From: Ilex aquifolium
Lineage: Eukaryota; Streptophyta; Magnoliopsida; Aquifoliales; Aquifoliaceae
Direction of reading: 5' to 3'
NCBI GenBank assembly: GCA_951799425.1
Contig: OX637404.1
Span: 17,942,045-18,006,044 of the forward strand
Length of the DNA: 64,000 nucleotides
The position numbers and the translations under genes were made by a program. Shown one piece after another: positions 43,606-54,199 of the stretch. The notes beneath the pieces were generated by a model. That model did no database searches and was not told the origin of the DNA. It was given only the letters and a program-made list of their open reading frames with translations. Within the stretch, counting starts at the first letter, position 1. Each line of letters begins with the position of its first letter.

Positions 43606-45710
43606 TGTAAACCCCCACACTCTTATTCTTATATAGCAAGTAATTATTTTTGAAATGCTAACATAGGTGATGAGGTATGCATGAACCCTATAAATTGTAA
43701 TAGTAGGAATAAATACTAGGGAGACAAATTGATTGTGAAATTTAAATTTTGGAGGTGTTTAAGGTTGATAAGGGTAACTAAGCAAAAATATTAATTTTTA
43801 GGTCAAAATAATATTATCATTGAACATGGGAGATCTAAAAAAAAAAAAAATTGGAATAGCCGTTTAGCACATATAGCGGTTCGGAGGAATAAAATAGTAA
43901 TTTTAGTGTTTCGAGTGTAAATTTACTTTAGTTTTGAGATAAATCATAAAATTAAATATTTTTAGGTTAAAATAAAATTAAAAATGAATCCGGAACGTCG
44001 AAAAATCTTAGGATAGTCATATGGATCAAATTTTTTAATGTGTAGTGGCAAAACCGTAATTTTGGAGAAAACTCAAATCAGCCCATGAACAGTAAAAAAC
44101 GGGACTGCTGGGTTTAAACCCAGATTTCAGCCCATTTTTCTTCCATTTTTCTCACATCTCTCACTCAAAACTTCTTCACCCATCTTAGAACTATGGAGAG
44201 AAAGAAAGAAGAAGAGGAAGAAGAGTTCTAGGGTCTGGGCTTGGCTTGAGAAGCTTGGAGATCAAGCTTGGAATTTTGATTTCTAGGAAGGGGTTTTCTT
44301 CCATTCTCTTGCATTGATGCTGGGGCATACATATATATACATTCTTTTGATTCTAAATCTTATATACTTGCTATGAAATTGTTGATTCTTGATATTTATG
44401 CAAATGTGGTCATGTTTTAAACAATGCTATGGTGGAATCACCATTAAAACTCTTTTCTTGGTCTCAAACCCTAGTTCTCAAGGAAAAGGGGTTTTTCTCT
44501 TGATTTTTCATTGATTCTTGAATTCAAAAACTTTAGTGCTTGAAATTGAACCACAAAATGATATTTATGAGGATCTCTTGTATATTTTCTCACATTGTCT
44601 CTATTGTGCTACTTTATGAGAAATTTGGGGATTTTTGGGAATGGCTTGTTGTTTTTGAGAAATTGTGGATATTGTATTTCTTGTATGGTTGTTTTGATGA
44701 ACATGGGTGAGAGGTTCCTTGTAAGGATGCTCATGCCAAAAAAAAAAGACCTTGAGGGTGAGAGGTTCCTTGTAAGGATGCTTGAGAAACCAAATATTGA
44801 GGGTGAGAGGTTCCTTGTAAGGATGCTCATGCCAAAGAAACAAGACATTGAGGGTGAGAGGTTCCTTGTAAGGATGCTCATACCAAAGAGAACAATATTA
44901 TATCATGTGTGGGTTATTGGTTTACTTTTGGGAAATTGTATGGCTCCATGTTGGTAATTGGTTTCACCTCTCCGTTTAACTTTATTGTTGTTCATAAACT
45001 AGAGATCTATTAAAATGTTACGATTTTCCTTCAAAAGTTATATATATGATATTTGTGAAACGAGACCGACTTGTTTTATATGTTTCTAAACCTTGTTCGA
45101 GTTTGGAAGGATTTTCCTACAGAGCTTAGTGCTCACCCCCTACAAACAATATCTCTTTTCAGATTATGGCCTAAAGGAGGAGCTTAGAGTTGATGAGCCG
45201 GCACAATGGGAAGCTCCAATAGACGGGAACGTGGATCCCGAGATTGATGCCTAGAGCTACATGCTCTTAGGTTCTACCCTATGAAGTTATTTTGAGCCAA
45301 TGTAATGTCAATATTTTTGGTTATTCCGCTGCAAGACAAGTTTGATTCCTTTGGATGTAATTGTCATAGTTTGGCATATTCTTTTGGATACAATGACCAT
45401 GATTTGGCATAATCTTTTGAGATGATGTTGTAGATATCATGTATGATGAATGAAATTTCTTTATGGATGGAATTTATTAGTTGCTCTCATGATGTGTAGG
45501 GTTTTAGATAGTAATGTCGTCCAAAGTAGATATGGACTGTTTTAATGTAAAAGAAAAATTGCATGTGGTTATATGAATATGGATAAATGGACCCGGTGTG
45601 GTCAATGTAGTATAATTGCACAGGTTGTGTTTTGGGTAGAGCTCCCCGAACAAAGGAGACTCTGCCCGAATTTTGTTAAATTAAAGACCCCCGATTTTTG
45701 GGGCGTTACA
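43606..45710 (+). mobile_element. solo LTR F1 of a Tekay/Del-like Gypsy element
   Basis: It is 2105 bp, TGTAAACCCCC to GATTTTTGGGGCGTTACA, with a perfect 5-bp duplication GCTTC (43601-43605, 45711-45715). It has a leader-like purine-rich stretch with GAGAGAAAGAAAGAAGAAGAG near 44195 and a tandem repeat at 44705-44885. No internal region or second LTR is present, so it arose by recombination between the two LTRs of a full element. Confidence 0.85.
44705..44885 (+). repeat. tandem repeat in solo LTR F1 (51, 45, 51 bp units)
   Basis: Four copies start at 44705, 44756, 44801 and 44852 with GGGTGAGAGGTTCCTTGTAA. The core TCCTTGTAAGGA is an inverted repeat. Unit lengths are multiples of three, so one frame stays open (ERFLVRML repeated), which is probably incidental. 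Confidence 0.88.
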
Positions 45711-45718
45711 GCTTCCCA

Positions 45719-46030
45719 CAAGTCAAAGATAGTAGAATACCGCTCAAACTCAGCCAGCAGATCATTATGCATACTGCTCAACAACATGATGTGAGCTATG
45801 CGGCTTTTCTTAAGCCACTACCGGTATGTATCATGATTTTTGCGATTTTAAGCACCAGACCCCTGCTCAAGTTCATCCATGGCACCATTTAAGGCCTCTA
45901 TGACCTCTTGTTCATCAAGCACATATTGAATTTTGCGAAGCCAGATGGCATAGTTGTCACCGTCAAGTTTTTCACCCTTGTTCAAATCAGCAATAATCTG
46001 TTTTAAAGCCATGAATAATTGTATTCGATG
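45719..46030 (-). pseudogene. element E gag N-terminus
   Basis: The frame from MALKQIIADLNKGEKLDGDN at 46030 through IWLRKIQYVLDEQEVIEAL and IMLLSSMHNDLLAEF ends in DLWEA at the solo LTR. It continues with EALKAKFGATSATKLRSL at 43600. Residues WEA coincide with the duplicated GAAGC, showing that the LTR split a continuous gag. Confidence 0.82.
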
Positions 46031-46066
46031 CACAAAAGGTAAGAATGCAATCATAGCATATATCAC

Positions 46067-47330
46067 ATGTTCGATGATATATTTTCAAAATTTAGCACCA
46101 TATATTCCAACATTGTATATTTATCACAAATTTAAAAATTAAATAAATATCAATCAAGTATAAATTCATAAAAGAAACATCGCTATACTCAGAATCACAT
46201 TATGCCATAAATGCTCAATTAATCATTATTTAATTGATTTTGCTCAAATATACCATTAGTTCCTAGGGAATAATATTATTTTATTCCAACCAAAAAAATA
46301 TATTTGATTGAAGCACAAATTAAAGTATGCTTTATCCCCGATAAAAATTCATGCTACTATTTAACAATTATGTTCAAGTATTCCAAATAAATGAACTAAC
46401 ATGCTAAATAATACCAACATGCACCAATCATGTCAAAAATACATAATATAATATTCCAGAATACCAATTATACTAAAAAGTGATTTTCTGGAATTTCTGC
46501 TATTTTCTAGAATTTTTTCTATAATAATATAGCCAATTATGTCAGAAATAATCATCATGCTTCATTTAATCCAAAATTCAGATATTACAAGACTAAAAAA
46601 CTCAAAATATCAAATAAATGTCCTTATGAATTTTTCTGATTTTTTCTCGAATTTCTGGAATTTTTAAATAGCATAATAATACTTCAAATAAATGAACAAA
46701 TATGTTAAAATGATCATCATACTTCATTTAATCCACAATTCAAGTTCAAATAGTATAAAATTCAGAATGTCAAATAAATGGCCTACTAAATTTTTTGGAT
46801 TTTTCTTGAATTTCTGAAATTTTTAAATAGCATGATAATATATCCGCCCATTCTCATGCGTGGAGAGTGACGGAAAGTGCGGGATCATGATGATATCCGT
46901 TTTTTTTTTTCCTATTAACTCATATTCTTGTGCAGAATATGATGATAAATTTTTTAGAATTTTTGAAGTTTAAGTAATTTTTTATATTTTTTATATTGCC
47001 AAAAAATAAAATGTAAAAACTCACTCCCTCACTTAGGAGCTTGAAAATCTATTCAAAGTTCAGTGGTAGGTGAGACTAAGCCTAAGAAATTAATGGGTTC
47101 TAAAAATTCAATTTTTGAAATTAATTAGCTATTTTTTATGAATAGGATGACCTTGCTTCGGGGCTTCAATGTCTTGAGCTCATATGTGCCAAGCTCATTA
47201 ATCCCGAGCTTCCCTTGGTCACGTCCTGACTCCATGCTGTAGCCCAGTTCAAGCCCAGAGGGGTATTGCCTTGATGGGCTTCTCAGGCCGCTATCTATGG
47301 GCTCGAAGGGTCTTGGGCCCAGACTTAAAT
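46067..47330. other. AT-rich spacer with a two-copy repeat
   Basis: No gene is seen. A segment of about 120 bp occurs at 46557-46679 and again at 46729-46850 (CTTCATTTAATCC to TTTTTAAATAGCAT), with differences. Confidence 0.5.
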
Positions 47331-48051
47331 TTATCATTATCAGCGGCCTTGTTCATAACACACAAGAAGCAAGACTTATCATACAGAATCTTAGAGGGTA
47401 AACATATTATCAGTGGGAAAAATTACAGCAGTATATCCAAAGAAAAGAAAGAAAGAACAACAACATACTTTATTTCCTATCCCCAAAAGTCCAGCAATTA
47501 AACGGAAGGAAGATAATATAACACTTGAAGAAGTTCCAAGCATACTTTGGTTATTCAATGGAATGGTTCATGTTAGCAAAGACAAATAACTGTAATCCAA
47601 CTCTACTCTCACCAGCTGCATTACGAAAAGATGTAAGGCTACCAAGTGCTTCAAACACTGGAGCTGATAGAGTACGTCCAACATTATACATCAAGATCAA
47701 CCAACATAAGAATGTCTAGTGTGAATACAGGTATAAAAGTGTACTATAGAAGTCCTATGGCAGATAGATATAGCTGTCATGGTAAGTACATTTACAGTGA
47801 TGGGAAATTAGAAATGCAAAGGCTTCATTCAGTTGATGTCGAGGAACAAATCAGAGTAGCAACTTTCTCTGTAACTCAATCTAGTTTCAATTATTTATTT
47901 TGTTGAAATCTGACAAATTAATTACAATGTTGCAAGATTAATGGGAAGTTCATTGCAGAATTTATCGTAGATGTCTTGAATGAACAACTTTTAAATACAA
48001 TAATTACATGAGGTGCAATATGAATACATATGGTATCAGAAAATACTGCTC
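47331..48051 (-). other. probable 3' UTR or spacer behind the unidentified minus-strand gene
   Basis: Non-coding sequence downstream of the stop codon at 48052 in the minus direction. Short open frames are present but none is recognised. Confidence 0.35.
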
Positions 48052-48180
48052 ATGTTTCCTTGTTGGAGACTGCCTCTGGAAGTTTAAAGGTGGGAGGTTT
48101 ATCAACACCCCTCCTTGAATACTCCCTCCATCTTCGAGCTGCTGCAGCAGCTCTTCGTGTTTTCTCTGTCACTTCCTCCT

Positions 48181-49420
48181 CTGCAACAGTCATGTATAAC
48201 CTTGGTTACATTTATGGATTGAAGCAAAAGCCACATTTTGAGACATTTTCTACCGACAGAATTTATGTTTTTCTACTGATAAGATCACACTCCAGCGTGC
48301 TTTGACTTATCTCAATAGATTCGATTCTAAAGTAGCACGGACTGCAAAAAGTCGAATATGAGAAGTCTTAACCACAAAACCCCCAGAAGAAACCAACACT
48401 TAAAATAAATGAAGAAAAATAGAACAGAAGTATTGTGCAAGTACAAATTGTTCTAGTTTGAAGGAAGTTTAATATGTAAAACCAATAAACTGAAAAACTG
48501 TCTAATGGAACTTCTTGTCTTATAAAGACTTTGCCTTCTTGAGATCAAGGGTTCAAGTCCCCTTCCCTCTTCCCCTTCCCCTCCCAAAAAATATATATAT
48601 ATAAAAAAAAAAGTTCTCTGAAGGACTTACTCAAAAGAGAAAGCCAGTAACGTTGAGGCACAAAAATATTTTATTGTCTAAAGATTGGGGAAACTTGAAA
48701 TACAATTTCATTAACGTTCTCATTTGACTTTCTTTTTAAGTTCACTATCGTGAGTTTCTCACCACGTTCCTTACACTTTCAAGGTTAATTTGACATCAAC
48801 CCTTACTGTAATTGCTTGTCTAGTCAAATTCTACAACTAAAGGAAAACTAGCTAAATATATTTATATATATATTTAGCCAAATATAATATGCTTTCGATG
48901 TTTTGGTAATTCAACGATCACCTAAAATTTAGAATACAAGATTATGGTCATTTTTCAAGATAAAGTTGAGAAATACTTCAGCAGTGTTCATGACGAATAC
49001 TTAAGCAAGCAATTGGTTAAGTATAACTCTAAGATTTTATACATGATCAATGCTTTATCGTACACAGAATGTTAGACAACTAGGAGGCATATATTTAAAA
49101 ACTAAGTGCGGCAAAAGTGCAATTATTAAAATCGTCATGTGGTAAGGCCAAAAAGGTTAGAATTAAAAATGAATAATTCCTGAAACTATAAGAGTAGTAC
49201 TAATAGTATATTAATATACATTAAAAGAAAATTAACTTAGGTAGTTTGAACATGTTTATAAAAGACCTAGTACTGTACCAGTGAGAAAGAGTGATTTGAT
49301 ATATATCGATGGTAATACGAGAGATGTATGCCAAAATTAACTTTCAATAAGATAACAAAAGACGATATAATAACTAATGGATCAATGGAAACTATGGTAG
49401 AGTACAATAAAGAAAGAAGA
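48181..49420 (-). other. intron of the unidentified gene
   Basis: Located between the two exons. No coding content. A tRNA-like B-box word GGGTTCAAGTCCCC at 48549-48562 beside a short A-rich tail could be a SINE relic, but no A box or full unit was found. Confidence 0.45.
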
Positions 49421-49470
49421 TTTAGGTAGCCGACCCCAAACTGTTGGGATGAAGCTTTGTTGAGTTGAGA
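49421..49470 (+). mobile_element. 3' tail of an RTE-type LINE
   Basis: TTAGGTAGCCGACCCCAAAC, then TGTTGGGATGAAGCTTTGTTG, resembles the conserved 3' end of plant RTE LINEs. No poly-repeat tail or duplication was identified. Confidence 0.45.
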
Positions 49471-49987
49471 AAAAGCCACCAGTGATTTCGGTGAGAGGCC
49501 AAAGTTTTATAGTACCATTGTGGATTGTTTGACACGACAAAAACCATATACCCTAAATAAAAACATAAACGAGCAACATAATTGTTGGAAACCAACAGAG
49601 AGAACATAAAATGCAGAAACAAGTACAGAAATAAATGAAAGCAGTATATTAAAAGTAACATTAGCACCAAGTCATGGAGCCTCTCAAATGAATTATAAGA
49701 AATTAGCCATTTCCTTCAACTAAATCCTTCTTACCTGTATTTTGGTATTCTTTGGGTTTACCCCAAAGGTTGCTCCAGTATGAATCAGTTTTATTAGAGC
49801 CTTTCTGTTTCACCATCCTTGATTTAGCTTGCTCCTGTAAAGAATTTATAGATGTCACCCATCAAAATTCATGCACATGAAAAGTACATCTGCCTAGCAC
49901 CAAAGAAACATGAGGACCACATTCAATTGCTGAGATAAAGGAATCTACATTAGAAATTTAGAGAGAGAAGATATAAAAAAATATGAT

Positions 49988-50154
49988 TGTAGTGGGCGGT
50001 CAGTGCACGAGACTCCCGCCACTATAGAGTTTGTAGAGGGTTAGATGTATGCAGCCTTCCTCCTACATTCAAAGAGGCTTTTTCTGCGACCCGAATCCTT
50101 GACGCGCCGTTCATAATGGAGCAACTTTACAACTACCCCAAGACCCAACCTCAT
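49988..50154 (-). mobile_element. Au-type SINE
   Basis: The minus strand begins TGAGGTTGGGTCTTGGGGTA, with an A box in TTGGGGTAGTTGTAAAGTTG and a B box in GGATTCGGGTCGC. It continues with CAGAAAAAGCCTCTTTG, AGGAAGGCTGCATACATCTA and GCGGGAGTCTCGTGCACTGA, and ends near a short T-rich stretch. This order matches the widespread plant Au SINE from memory. Length about 165 bp, near full. It lies beside or inside the unidentified minus-strand gene. Confidence 0.8.
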
Positions 50155-50264
50155 GAAATATGATTGGAGTAAACTACAAAAATAGAAATGGAGAGGAAAT
50201 GAAGATTAAAATGCAAAATTGAGAGTGAAAATTTTCATTATCTAGATTTGAGCATTAATAAGAA

Positions 50265-50515
50265 GATCACGATGATATAGCTCATCGAATCAAAATAGGT
50301 TGGTAGAGGAGAAGTGACTCTGCATGTTATGCTACAAACGAATAAGGATGTTTATAAGGTCACAATATGCTTTACATACAAGTATGACAAAACTAAGCAA
50401 CAATGCTATCACAAATGAGCGTAACCAACATGAGACTGTCAAGACGGAGTGGAGGTAAGATAAGAAATTACTGAATTAGGAATGAATTCAAGCATGAGAA
50501 GGTAAGAATAGCATA
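50265..50515 (+). pseudogene. RTE-type LINE reverse transcriptase remnant
   Basis: The plus strand gives DDIAHRIKIGW, then SACYATNE, then MSVTNMRLSRRSGGKIRN. This follows the C-terminal order of plant RTE reverse transcriptases (HRIKxGW, VLCDKxVP, MSVAEMRMLRW). Many stops are present. Confidence 0.5.
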
Positions 50516-51020
50516 AATTCAAAATAAATTGAGAAAACCTGATTAAAAAAGTTGGCAACATGTACAACGAAGATCAATAAATGCACCAGTGAAGAAGAAT
50601 GACATTTTCAACATTAGTAGAAGTAGTTTTCAAACACAACACAGGAGGCAGAATCACTCACACAACCAGACCTCAACAACAAAACACAGAGGTCAAGAAA
50701 CAATAGAAACAAGTGTTGGGCGAATAAATCTGAAGCAAAGCAAGCCAGAAACACCAAATAATATGGCTAGGTAAACAGATCTGGAACACAGTTGAAGTAC
50801 CCAGGCCAAAAACACCAAAAAAAAAGATGGCAAGGGAACAAATCCAGAGCTGTTCTGATTTAACTGAAGCCAACTGCGGGCCAACCAAAGCACCACAAAG
50901 ACAATCGAAACCCAAAACAGTGTTGTGGACACTTATATAGTTCAAAAAATCCCTCTAAAACACTTAATCACACCGGGGCATCTCAGAACTTCGAAAAAAA
51001 CAAACACTAGAAGATAATAG

Positions 51021-51037
51021 TGTAAACCCCTATGTAT

Positions 51038-51073
<36 letters not shown>

Positions 51074-52956
51074 GTCCTATGTGTTGCATGCATAAATGAT
51101 GAGTTGGGAATAAGTTGTATTAAAAGATATTAGGTATTTTGAATCTTATACTTATCATTGGGAGAAGTTAGGAAGAGAATAATTAGATATTGCCTTAATT
51201 TTTTACATATAACTTTTTAGTTTAACATTAGATTGAGTTACAAGTTTGACAGAAGAAATTATATCCCAAGAGCTACAAAAGTGTATTTTACAAAGATTTT
51301 GGAAATCGACTTTTAACAAGGCCCAAATTGCATTGGAAGTTCATACAGGAAGTGGAGTTACGTTCGAATGCAAGCCACGTTCGAACGAAGCAAAGTTACA
51401 GTACTTTGGTGTCTGATAGATATTGAGATACTGGGAGCAAGGCATGTTCGAACACATGGCACGTTCGAATGTAAGTGCGATTTTTATTGTGATCAAGTTC
51501 GCGTCGACTGTTCAGATTCTGACCCTATAAATACCTGATAAACATCCCTTACATAAATTTCAGTAGTTTTCAACACTAGGCAACCCTAGAGAGTGAGAGA
51601 AAAGGAGAAAACACAAGTTTCGAAGAGATTTTCACCTCAGGAACAGATCGAACACGCTAAGTTTACGTACAAACATCGGATAAAGGTAGAGGTTTCTTCC
51701 CAAATCTGTCCATTGATGCTAGGGTAACTATGTAAGTATGTTTTAAATTCCTATCTTAGTTATATGGTAAATATTCATTGATTCTTTAATTTCTTGCAAT
51801 TACTAGAACGTTGTTAGCGGGATTTATGTTTTATAACGCAAAAACTCTTGTTTTTACTTCTGAAACCCTAAACTTTAAATAAGTAGAGGTTTTACACATG
51901 TTACTCGCTAATTCTTGAATTACAAACCCTAATTCTTGATTTTAATCAAATAAATTATGATTTGAAGATCTCTTACATGTTTTCTTGAATTATTCTAGTG
52001 AGAAAGTGATTTGATGAAAGGTATTGGAAATTATCTCTTGTATTGGGGTATGATGCATATGGGTTACCTTCGACCGGGTATCGTAGAGTGTTTAGATGTT
52101 TATGGGACCTTGAGGGATACCACTGTTTCCTATCACTCGTAGTGGGTTGGTTCCTCGCGGGGTTCCAAACACTATTCGTTCACCGCATATCGAGGCTGAG
52201 GGATGGTATACGATAATCCTACGAATGATTTGTCCCTACCGATGCGTCGATATATGCTCTTCCAGAAGTTGTTTGTAATGTGACCCTATGGGGTGTTACT
52301 TTAAGAAGGTGAAATTTTGTGGGTCAGGATATTTTCGTTGTGTAAATGCACTGTAGTCAAGCTTGAATACATGAGATATGTTGTTGAAATTGGTTTATTG
52401 TTTGAAAGTTTGTTTATTTCTTCGTTATTTTAATGCATTCAACGTAAACTTGAAATCTTATAAATGTTATTGTTTTACTTCAAAGGTTATATATGATATT
52501 TTGTAAAGTGAGACGACCTGTTTTTATATGTTTTAAAACCGGGTTTGAGAGGATGTTGCTACAGAGCTTAGCGCTCACCCCCTACAATCAATATTTTTCA
52601 AATTTCGAACTTGAGGAAGATCTCGGCCTAAAGGAGCATGTAAATTGGGAAGCTGGGATTGACAGTGATAGGGATCTCGAAGCGTATGTTTGGAGATGTT
52701 ATTTTAAATGAGGGATTTTAATTATTTGGGTTTTATTAATGTATTAAACATTCCTTAGATGATTAGCAGTTTTGCGAGTAATATTCTTTTAGTTGTGGAT
52801 GTAATCTCCAAATTTCGGATATTGGTTTTGGATTATGCTTTAGTTACTATGAATAATGAATGAATTTCTTGTTGTTTATGGATATTATTAGTTGCTCTCA
52901 AGGTATGAATGGTTATTAGTTAGTAATTCCCAAATGGTGGAATTTGGGCCGTTACA
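51021..52956 (+). mobile_element. solo LTR F2 of a Tekay/Del-like Gypsy element
   Basis: It is 1936 bp, TGTAAACCCCTATG to AATTTGGGCCGTTACA, flanked by AATAG (51016-51020) and AGTAG (52957-52961), a duplication with one change. It shares with F1 the CAGAGCTTAGCGCTCACCCC segment (52560) and GGCCTAAAGGAG, so the two are related. No internal region is present. TATAAATA at 51526 and four TTCGAA sites upstream look like its promoter. Confidence 0.82.
51363..51533 (+). promoter_or_regulatory. promoter region of solo LTR F2
   Basis: Four TTCGAA palindromes lie at 51363, 51380, 51447 and 51464, mostly in ACGTTCGAA context, in two pairs each 17 bp apart. TATAAATA follows at 51526-51533 and a transcript-leader-like region begins about 30 bp later. 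The regulatory role is inferred from position only. Confidence 0.5.
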
Positions 52957-53720
52957 AGTAGGGGCTAGAACAACCCAAAAAAATTGTCGAAATTTGTCTG
53001 TGCACTATTCCGATGACTGGAACAGTAGCCTACAGTCAAAAATCACCAAAAATAATGACAAAACACACCAAGGAGAGCTGGGCTTCTCACGAAACTCTTC
53101 TTGGGTCCTAGTCGGCCTCCTCAAGTAAGGATCCAAGCAACAAATCTCATCAAATTGCCCGAAAATACCAAATCTGACAATTCGACTCTATTTCGCCGAA
53201 AATCATTCAAATATAGGAAACTCTTTTTAGATGACCTCAAAAATTATGAAAAAAACACCATAATTACCAAGGCACAAATTTGAGTCGGAACATAGTTGGA
53301 GTCACCGAAAATTGCTAATGTCATTTTTTTGGCGATGATGTCATTTTTACAACTAACTTTTCGACCATTAGAACCAATCCTCCTAATCGTTTGTATTGTG
53401 TTGTTCTTGCAATTATTTGCTAAAAAGAAAAGAAAAAAGAAATTCTATGATACCAAGTTAAAAGGTAAAGTTGATATTAGGGTTTAGGAAAGAAAGAGGA
53501 AGGGTGGGAGAGAGAGAGAAAAGGGAAAGAGGAAGGGCGGGAGAGAGAGAAAAGGGAAAGAGATTGGGAGGAATAATTAGTGTGTCGGCTATGTTGCCCT
53601 ACACTCTCTTGTTTATGGCAAACTGATATTATGAGAATTACAATATTACCCCACACTACTAATAATATAAATAAGAACACTAACGGAGGAGTTATTGCGA
53701 CATCACAATATCAAGACGTT

Positions 53721-54182
53721 GAAATTGAATAGTCAAGTATTCAAGTCTGAATTGAAGCCGGATTGATCACTATTTCTTTTTGTCGTATAGTAGTAGTTAG
53801 GTTTTAGTTTAGATTTTCATTTTATTATTTTTTATTTGTTTTTAAGTATGCTTTTCTTTTTTAGCTTTGTAATTTTTTTAGACTTTAGAGTTGTTGCAGC
53901 ACCAGGTATTCCTACCTCTTTAATCTTTGTTCATTATTTTTACTGAGCATTTAAGTATCTATTTTTACATTGACGACCATGTTGAATTTAGGTTGGGGGG
54001 TGAGAGTGTGTTTGATGTTGTGAACAATTTCTATTTTATTTGAATTTTATAGGTTTATTTATAAAAAAAAACAGATTTGTTAATTGTTTTGAATTATGAT
54101 TTTATGACTTGACTAGCATTGGGATAGGAAATATTTAATTGGGACTTGAACTTGTTTATATTTAAGCTTATTATAGAAATTT
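53721..54182. other. spacer left of the LINE
   Basis: AT-rich sequence; no gene or repeat recognised. It ends with the first copy of the LINE target duplication (54183-54199). Confidence 0.45.
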
Positions 54183-54199
54183 ATAGTATGTTTTAGTAT

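Larger units (their letters stand above)
38380..46066 (-). mobile_element. decayed Copia element E (TNT1-94-like), split by a solo LTR
   Basis: The minus strand runs gag (46030-45719, then 43600-43126 beyond the solo LTR), zinc knuckle, protease, integrase, reverse transcriptase, RNase H. A 1-kb 3' region and a likely 3' LTR (38380-38813) lie to the left. No right-hand LTR or primer site was found, so the 5' end is lost or too diverged to see. Frames are broken throughout. Confidence 0.75.
48052..49835 (-). pseudogene. last two exons of an unidentified plant gene
   Basis: Minus strand. Exon 49835-49735 is bounded by TTTACAG and GTAAGAAGG. Exon 48180-48052 follows an acceptor CTGTTGCAG and ends in TGA. 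The second encodes EEVTEKTRRAAAAARRWREY, SRRGVDKPPTFKLPEAVSNK and ET. The first encodes SNKTDSYWSNLWGKPKEYQN in the phase that joins it. Its first third (EQAKSRMVKQKG) is in a different phase because AAAGGG has one base too many, and a TGA lies in the joining frame. So it is either a pseudogene or has a single-base assembly error. The strong splice sites and clean codons suggest a real gene until recently. I do not recognise the family. Upstream exons were not found; the region to the right is filled with SINE and retroelement sequence. Confidence 0.5.
50580..53720 (-). mobile_element. Copia leader and LTR remnant L, split by a solo LTR
   Basis: On the minus strand an LTR-like segment (about 53720-53470, TATA-like TTATTTATATTATTAG near 53665) ends TTTTAACT and is followed by TGGTATCATAG, a decayed initiator-Met primer site (53451-53461). 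A leader of about 500 bp precedes the solo LTR at 51021-52956 and continues to about 50580. No gag or pol was found. Confidence 0.5.

Noticed and set aside
44595-44957. 120-codon frame with ERFLVRML repeats in solo LTR F1
   Set aside because: It lies in an LTR, begins without homology, and its repeats come from a DNA tandem repeat with lengths divisible by three.
48549-48562. Possible tRNA or SINE B box GGGTTCAAGTCCCC
   Set aside because: No A box at the right distance, no cloverleaf and no repeat unit could be traced.
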